This document shows, one piece after another, positions 5,152-7,869 of a DNA stretch of 7,869 nucleotides; position 1 is the stretch's first letter, and each line of letters starts with the position of its first letter. This stretch comes from Gammaproteobacteria bacterium (GTDB taxonomy: Bacteria; Pseudomonadota; Gammaproteobacteria; Pseudomonadales; Pseudomonadaceae). The stretch lies in contig JAAYHO010000067.1 of the NCBI GenBank assembly GCA_012735335.1, forward strand, positions 1-7,869, written 5' to 3'. Under the pieces are notes generated by a model, which saw only the letters and a list, made by a program, of their open reading frames with translations, had not been told where the DNA came from and searched no databases. A program made the translations under genes and the position numbers.

Positions 5152-6885
5152 ATGAAGAAGACCGGTGCTGCATTGGCCCGTCATGCCCTGGAGCAACTGG
5201 GCGTCACCCATACGTTCGGAATACCCGGTGTACACAATACCGAGCTGTATGACGAACTCAATGCCTCGGAACAGATCCAGCCGGTACTGGTAGCCCACGA
5301 ATGCGGCGCCGCCTTCATGGCCGATGCGGTCAGCCGCACGGGCAACAGCATCGGCACTCTAGCCATTGTGCCCGCCGCCGGAGTCACCCATGCCGCCAGC
5401 GGTATAGGCGAGGCCGGGCTGGACGGTATTCCCATGCTGATCATATCCGGCGGCATCCACAGTGAGAGCGGGCGGCGTTATCAGCTGCACGATATCGATC
5501 AGCATGCCCTGCTCAAACCCATCGTCAAGGCCAGCTTCCGTATCCTGCGCCATGCCGAGGTGATTCCTACCTTCTACGAGGCCTACCGCATTGCCACCAG
5601 TGGCGAGCCGGGGCCAGTGTTTATCGAGCTGCCCTACAATATCGGCAACTTTCTCGGCGACGTGGATGGGCTGCTCGAGTACCAGGCGGAGTCGGATACC
5701 GGGACGGCACCGGAGGTGGCGGCAGTGCGCCGGGCGGCGCAGCTGCTGGTCGACGCCGGTCAGCCGGGTCTTTTCGTCGGCTGGGGAGCAGTGGATGTCC
5801 AGCCGCAACTGATCGAGCTGGCCGAGTTGCTCGGCGCTCCGGTGTGCACCACCCTGCAGGGGCTGAGCGCCTTTCCGGCCAACCATCCACTGCATACCGG
5901 CATGGGCTTTGGTGCCTACGCCGTGCCCGCCGCGGAAAATGCCTTTGCCCGCTGCGACTGCCTGCTGGCCATCGGCACGCGCTTTTCCGAGATACCAACC
6001 GGCAGCTACAGCATGCCGGTACCGGAGCAGCTGATCCATGTCGATATCAATCCCCAGGTATTCAACGCCAACTACCCTGCCAATGTGACGCTGGCAGGGG
6101 ATGCCAGGCAGGTCATTCCGGCGCTGCTGGCCGAAGTGCGGGCGTTGCAGCCGACACCGCGCAGCAGCGTATTGCCTGAACAGATTGCCAGAGACAAGGC
6201 TGCCTACCTGCAGAGCTGGCTGCAGCATGACAGCAAGGGGCGGGTCAATCCGGCGCACTTCTGCCAGGAGCTGCGCCGGCAACTGGCGGATGATGCCATC
6301 CTGGTGGCCGACGATGGCAACCATACCTTCCTGCTGGCAGAGCTGATGCCGATCCATGTCGGTCGCGGCTTTATCTCACCCAGCGACTTCAACGCCATGG
6401 GCTACTGCGTACCGGCCACGATAGGCGCCAAACTGGCCAACCCTGATCGGCAGGTGGTTGGCATAGTAGGGGATGGGGCATTGCGCATGACCGGCCTGGA
6501 GACCGTTACCGCCAGCAGCTTGGAGCTGGGCGTGCCATTGTTCGTATTCAATGACGGCGAGCTGTCCCAGATCGCCCAGGCACAGGAAGTGCCTTACAAC
6601 CGCAAGACCTGCACCGTGCTCAAACCGTTGAATATTGCCGCGCTGGCCGAAGCAACCGGAGCAGCCTTCGTGCGTATTGACGGCAATGAGGACTGCGCCA
6701 CGGGGATTGCCGAGGCTCTGCGGCTGGCCAGTAACAACCAGCCGGTACTGGTGGATGTGCAGATCGACTACAGCAAGCGCACCCGTTTCACCGAAGGCGT
6801 GGTCAAGGCCACCCTCAAACGCTTTACCCCCAGGGATAAGGTGCGGGTGATCGGGCGGGCGTTGTGGCGCAGGGTGACAGGGTAG
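5152..6885 (+). CDS. Thiamine-diphosphate-dependent enzyme, acetolactate synthase large-subunit family
   Basis: A 577-aa cytoplasmic protein with the three-domain plan of the acetolactate synthase/decarboxylase family. The N-terminal PYR domain (about 1-170) has the activating glutamate Glu50 in AHECGAAFMADA. The central domain spans about 185-335. The C-terminal PP domain (about 365-545) has the ThDP/Mg2+ motif G440-D-G442, then 24 residues, then N467-D468. Where most family members have GPGxTN, this protein reads PAAGVTH (74-80), placing His80 in that active-site loop. No regulatory small subunit (ilvH/ilvN) lies nearby, so biosynthetic acetolactate synthase is unlikely. Decarboxylase, carboligase or C-C hydrolase activity on a 2-oxo or diketone substrate is more plausible. 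The tail (about 541-577) is strongly basic. The start is set by GGAGAAG (5140-5146) 5 nt before ATG. The reading frame stays open upstream into the preceding gene, but nothing supports an earlier start. Confidence 0.88.
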   Translation: MKKTGAALARHALEQLGVTHTFGIPGVHNTELYDELNASEQIQPVLVAHECGAAFMADAVSRTGNSIGTLAIVPAAGVTHAASGIGEAGLDGIPMLIISGGIHSESGRRYQLHDIDQHALLKPIVKASFRILRHAEVIPTFYEAYRIATSGEPGPVFIELPYNIGNFLGDVDGLLEYQAESDTGTAPEVAAVRRAAQLLVDAGQPGLFVGWGAVDVQPQLIELAELLGAPVCTTLQGLSAFPANHPLHTGMGFGAYAVPAAENAFARCDCLLAIGTRFSEIPTGSYSMPVPEQLIHVDINPQVFNANYPANVTLAGDARQVIPALLAEVRALQPTPRSSVLPEQIARDKAAYLQSWLQHDSKGRVNPAHFCQELRRQLADDAILVADDGNHTFLLAELMPIHVGRGFISPSDFNAMGYCVPATIGAKLANPDRQVVGIVGDGALRMTGLETVTASSLELGVPLFVFNDGELSQIAQAQEVPYNRKTCTVLKPLNIAALAEATGAAFVRIDGNEDCATGIAEALRLASNNQPVLVDVQIDYSKRTRFTEGVVKATLKRFTPRDKVRVIGRALWRRVTG

Positions 6886-6953
6886 GGGCGATCCGGGATC
6901 TGGATGCGGATGCCAGTAGTGTGAGGGAGATACTCAAACAGCAGAGCTCAAGT

Positions 6954-7598
6954 TCAATGTCGGAAAGCGCTTTCTGCGTGGCAATACATTCGCCTCATCT
7001 GCTGAGACTTGTTTCTGCCCTCCCGGCACTCCTTGCGCAGATAGGCTTTGGCGGCTTTCCGGCACTCCCTGTATTGAATGGAGCCTGGACGGTGAGGGGA
7101 ATCCAGTGTGCAGAAGTCCAGTCGGTTGATTGTGCTGTTGTTCCAGCGGTAGCGCACAGGGTAATAGGTGGTCCTATTTCTTGCTGTGGTCCAGGGGATC
7201 ATCGCGGCCATGCTTCCATTCAACCCCGCAGGTGTGACAGGGCGTTGAGGACGTGCTGGGATATCCGGCGGTGGGGGGATGCGGTTTACTGGTTGACGCG
7301 GTTTATAGTTGGTGTCATTGAACACTGTTTGCCGCTCGGTCGATGTTTCTGATGTTGCCTGTTGGTCTTGCTCAACGCTATCCCAGAACAGCTCCTCAGA
7401 GCTTGGGCTGCTGGTTGCAACGGGGGACGGTTGGTAGATGGGTGGTCCGGACTCGGCAAGTCTGTCAGACCACCAGTCCTGTTTAACGGCCAAATGGACA
7501 ATACCTGCAGCCAGGGCTGCAGCTGCAACGAACCCTATTGCCAGCTTTCGGTGGTTTGGGGTCAGGCGCGGCGGCGCGTCATTGGGGTTGGCCCTCAA
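6954..7598 (-). CDS. Uncharacterised single-pass membrane protein with Pro-rich stalk and four-cysteine periplasmic domain
   Basis: I do not recognise this 214-aa protein. After a short basic N-terminus (PNHRK) there is one hydrophobic helix at about 18-38 (KLAIGFVAAAALAAGIVHLA). The positive charges before it predict an N-in, C-out topology. A Ser/Glu/Thr- and Pro-rich stalk follows (about 50-125, with RIPPPPDIP). The C-terminal domain (about 145-214) is rich in Arg, Lys and Tyr and has four cysteines at 163, 179, 191 and 206 (C-x15-C-x11-C-x14-C). They could form two disulfides in the periplasm. Gly-Ser-Ile-x-Tyr-Arg-Glu-Cys-Arg before the second helix looks like conserved domain sequence. 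The chosen start is TTG at 7598 with GGAGAG 6 nt upstream. A GTG at 7649 would add 17 residues but has a weak ribosome binding site. Its base composition looks less GC-rich than its neighbours. It is convergent with the ThDP gene and lies downstream of the tRNA terminator. Confidence 0.7.
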   Translation of the reverse strand: MRANPNDAPPRLTPNHRKLAIGFVAAAALAAGIVHLAVKQDWWSDRLAESGPPIYQPSPVATSSPSSEELFWDSVEQDQQATSETSTERQTVFNDTNYKPRQPVNRIPPPPDIPARPQRPVTPAGLNGSMAAMIPWTTARNRTTYYPVRYRWNNSTINRLDFCTLDSPHRPGSIQYRECRKAAKAYLRKECREGRNKSQQMRRMYCHAESAFRH

Positions 7599-7604
7599 AC
7601 TCAA

Positions 7605-7610
7605 CTCTCC
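7605..7610 (-). promoter_or_regulatory. Ribosome binding site supporting a TTG start
   Basis: On the minus strand this reads GGAGAG, 6 nt before TTG at 7598-7596. It is much the best Shine-Dalgarno match upstream of the membrane-protein gene. No ATG is available in this part of the frame. Confidence 0.55.
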
Positions 7611-7724
7611 ATGTTGCTTCTTGCATCTCGCCCCGAGATTACCTTGCACCTCGATATTTCACCAGATGCGTGCTCTGCGAGTCTGACGCACACAACGGCG
7701 GGCCGGTCTTTGTGAATGTGCAAC

Positions 7725-7753
7725 AAAAAAGGCCTAGCCGAAGCTAAGCCTTT
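7725..7753 (-). terminator. Intrinsic terminator of the tRNA-Met transcript
   Basis: On the minus strand an 11-bp stem, AAAGGCTTAGC paired with GCTAGGCCTTT (one G-U wobble), closes on a TTCG tetraloop (7739-7742). It runs into six T residues (7730-7725). It starts 8 nt past the tRNA 3' end and should separate the tRNA from the membrane-protein gene. Confidence 0.9.
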
Positions 7754-7761
7754 GAATTTGT

Positions 7762-7838
7762 TGGTGGCTACACCTGGACTTGAACCAGGGACCCCAGCAT
7801 TATGAATGCTGTGCTCTAACCAACTGAGCTATGTAGCC
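7762..7838 (-). tRNA. tRNA-Met (anticodon CAT), elongator type
   Basis: A 77-nt cloverleaf on the minus strand. The acceptor stem GGCTACA (7838-7832) pairs perfectly with TGTAGCC (7772-7766). The discriminator is A at 7765 and CCA is encoded at 7764-7762. The D-loop contains AGCTCAGTTGGTTAGAGC. The anticodon stem CAGCA/TGCTG encloses the loop TTCATAA with anticodon CAT at 7804-7802. The T-arm contains GGTTCAAGTCC. The fully paired first acceptor base pair and the close match to E. coli metT-type sequence indicate elongator rather than initiator tRNA. An Ile2 tRNA with a lysidine-modified CAT anticodon is the alternative but fits less well. Confidence 0.95.
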
Positions 7839-7851
7839 ATCCGAGGCGCGC

Positions 7852-7857
7852 ATTATT
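7852..7857 (-). promoter_or_regulatory. -10 box of the tRNA-Met gene
   Basis: On the minus strand this reads AATAAT (five of six to TATAAT), 13 nt before the mature tRNA 5' end. It is followed by a GC-rich discriminator (GCGCGCC), as in stringently controlled stable-RNA promoters. The -35 box would lie just beyond the window edge. Confidence 0.6.
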
Positions 7858-7869
7858 CCCATCCTGACA

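Noticed and set aside
6886..6953. Terminator for the oxidoreductase/ThDP operon (GATCC-G-GGATC near 6888)
   Set aside because: The palindrome has a one-base loop and no T-tract follows, so it is not a credible intrinsic terminator. I see nothing else in this 68-bp gap.
7762..7838. Genomic-island attachment site at the tRNA-Met 3' end
   Set aside because: No second copy of the tRNA 3' end and no integrase gene are present in the window.

Overview
The window looks like a chromosomal segment from a GC-rich gammaproteobacterium of the Pseudomonadaceae (Pseudomonas or Halopseudomonas type). The evidence is the gene order holD-rimI, GC-rich coding sequence with heavy use of CTG and GGC codons, and an elongator tRNA-Met with encoded CCA and a GC-rich discriminator. 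Nothing in it indicates a phage, plasmid, transposon or CRISPR locus. The genus is inferred from style, not from any search.

Layout. Bases 1-226 hold a REP-like palindromic repeat (7-80) and the leader of a tight plus-strand operon. That operon is a long, Pseudomonas-type DNA polymerase III psi subunit (holD-like, 227-1033), the ribosomal-protein S18 N-acetyltransferase rimI (1030-1482, ATGA overlap) and a ten-helix EamA/DMT transporter (1483-2373). The transporter's 3' end overlaps tail-to-tail by 41 bp with a minus-strand AraC-family regulator (2333-3379).

The regulator is transcribed divergently from a two-gene plus-strand operon. This encodes a soluble FAD-dependent dehydrogenase of the fumarate reductase/ketosteroid-dehydrogenase superfamily (3515-5131) and a thiamine-diphosphate enzyme of the acetolactate synthase family (5152-6885). 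The 135-bp divergent spacer contains two exact copies of AAATGTCA placed 22 bp apart, just upstream of a TATCAT -10 box. This is the expected geometry for an AraC-type activator site. The three genes look like a self-contained, inducible catabolic module: regulator, flavin desaturase/dehydrogenase, and ThDP carbon-carbon lyase or decarboxylase. I cannot name its substrate. It is the best candidate in the window for an undescribed system.

The right end carries, on the minus strand, an elongator tRNA-Met (7762-7838) with its -10 box and a strong intrinsic terminator. Beyond the terminator is an unrecognised single-pass membrane protein (6954-7598) with a Pro-rich stalk and a four-cysteine C-terminal domain predicted to be periplasmic. 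The 68 bp between the ThDP gene and this protein (6886-6953) contain no hairpin-plus-T-tract terminator. No gene-free stretch exceeds 300 bases.
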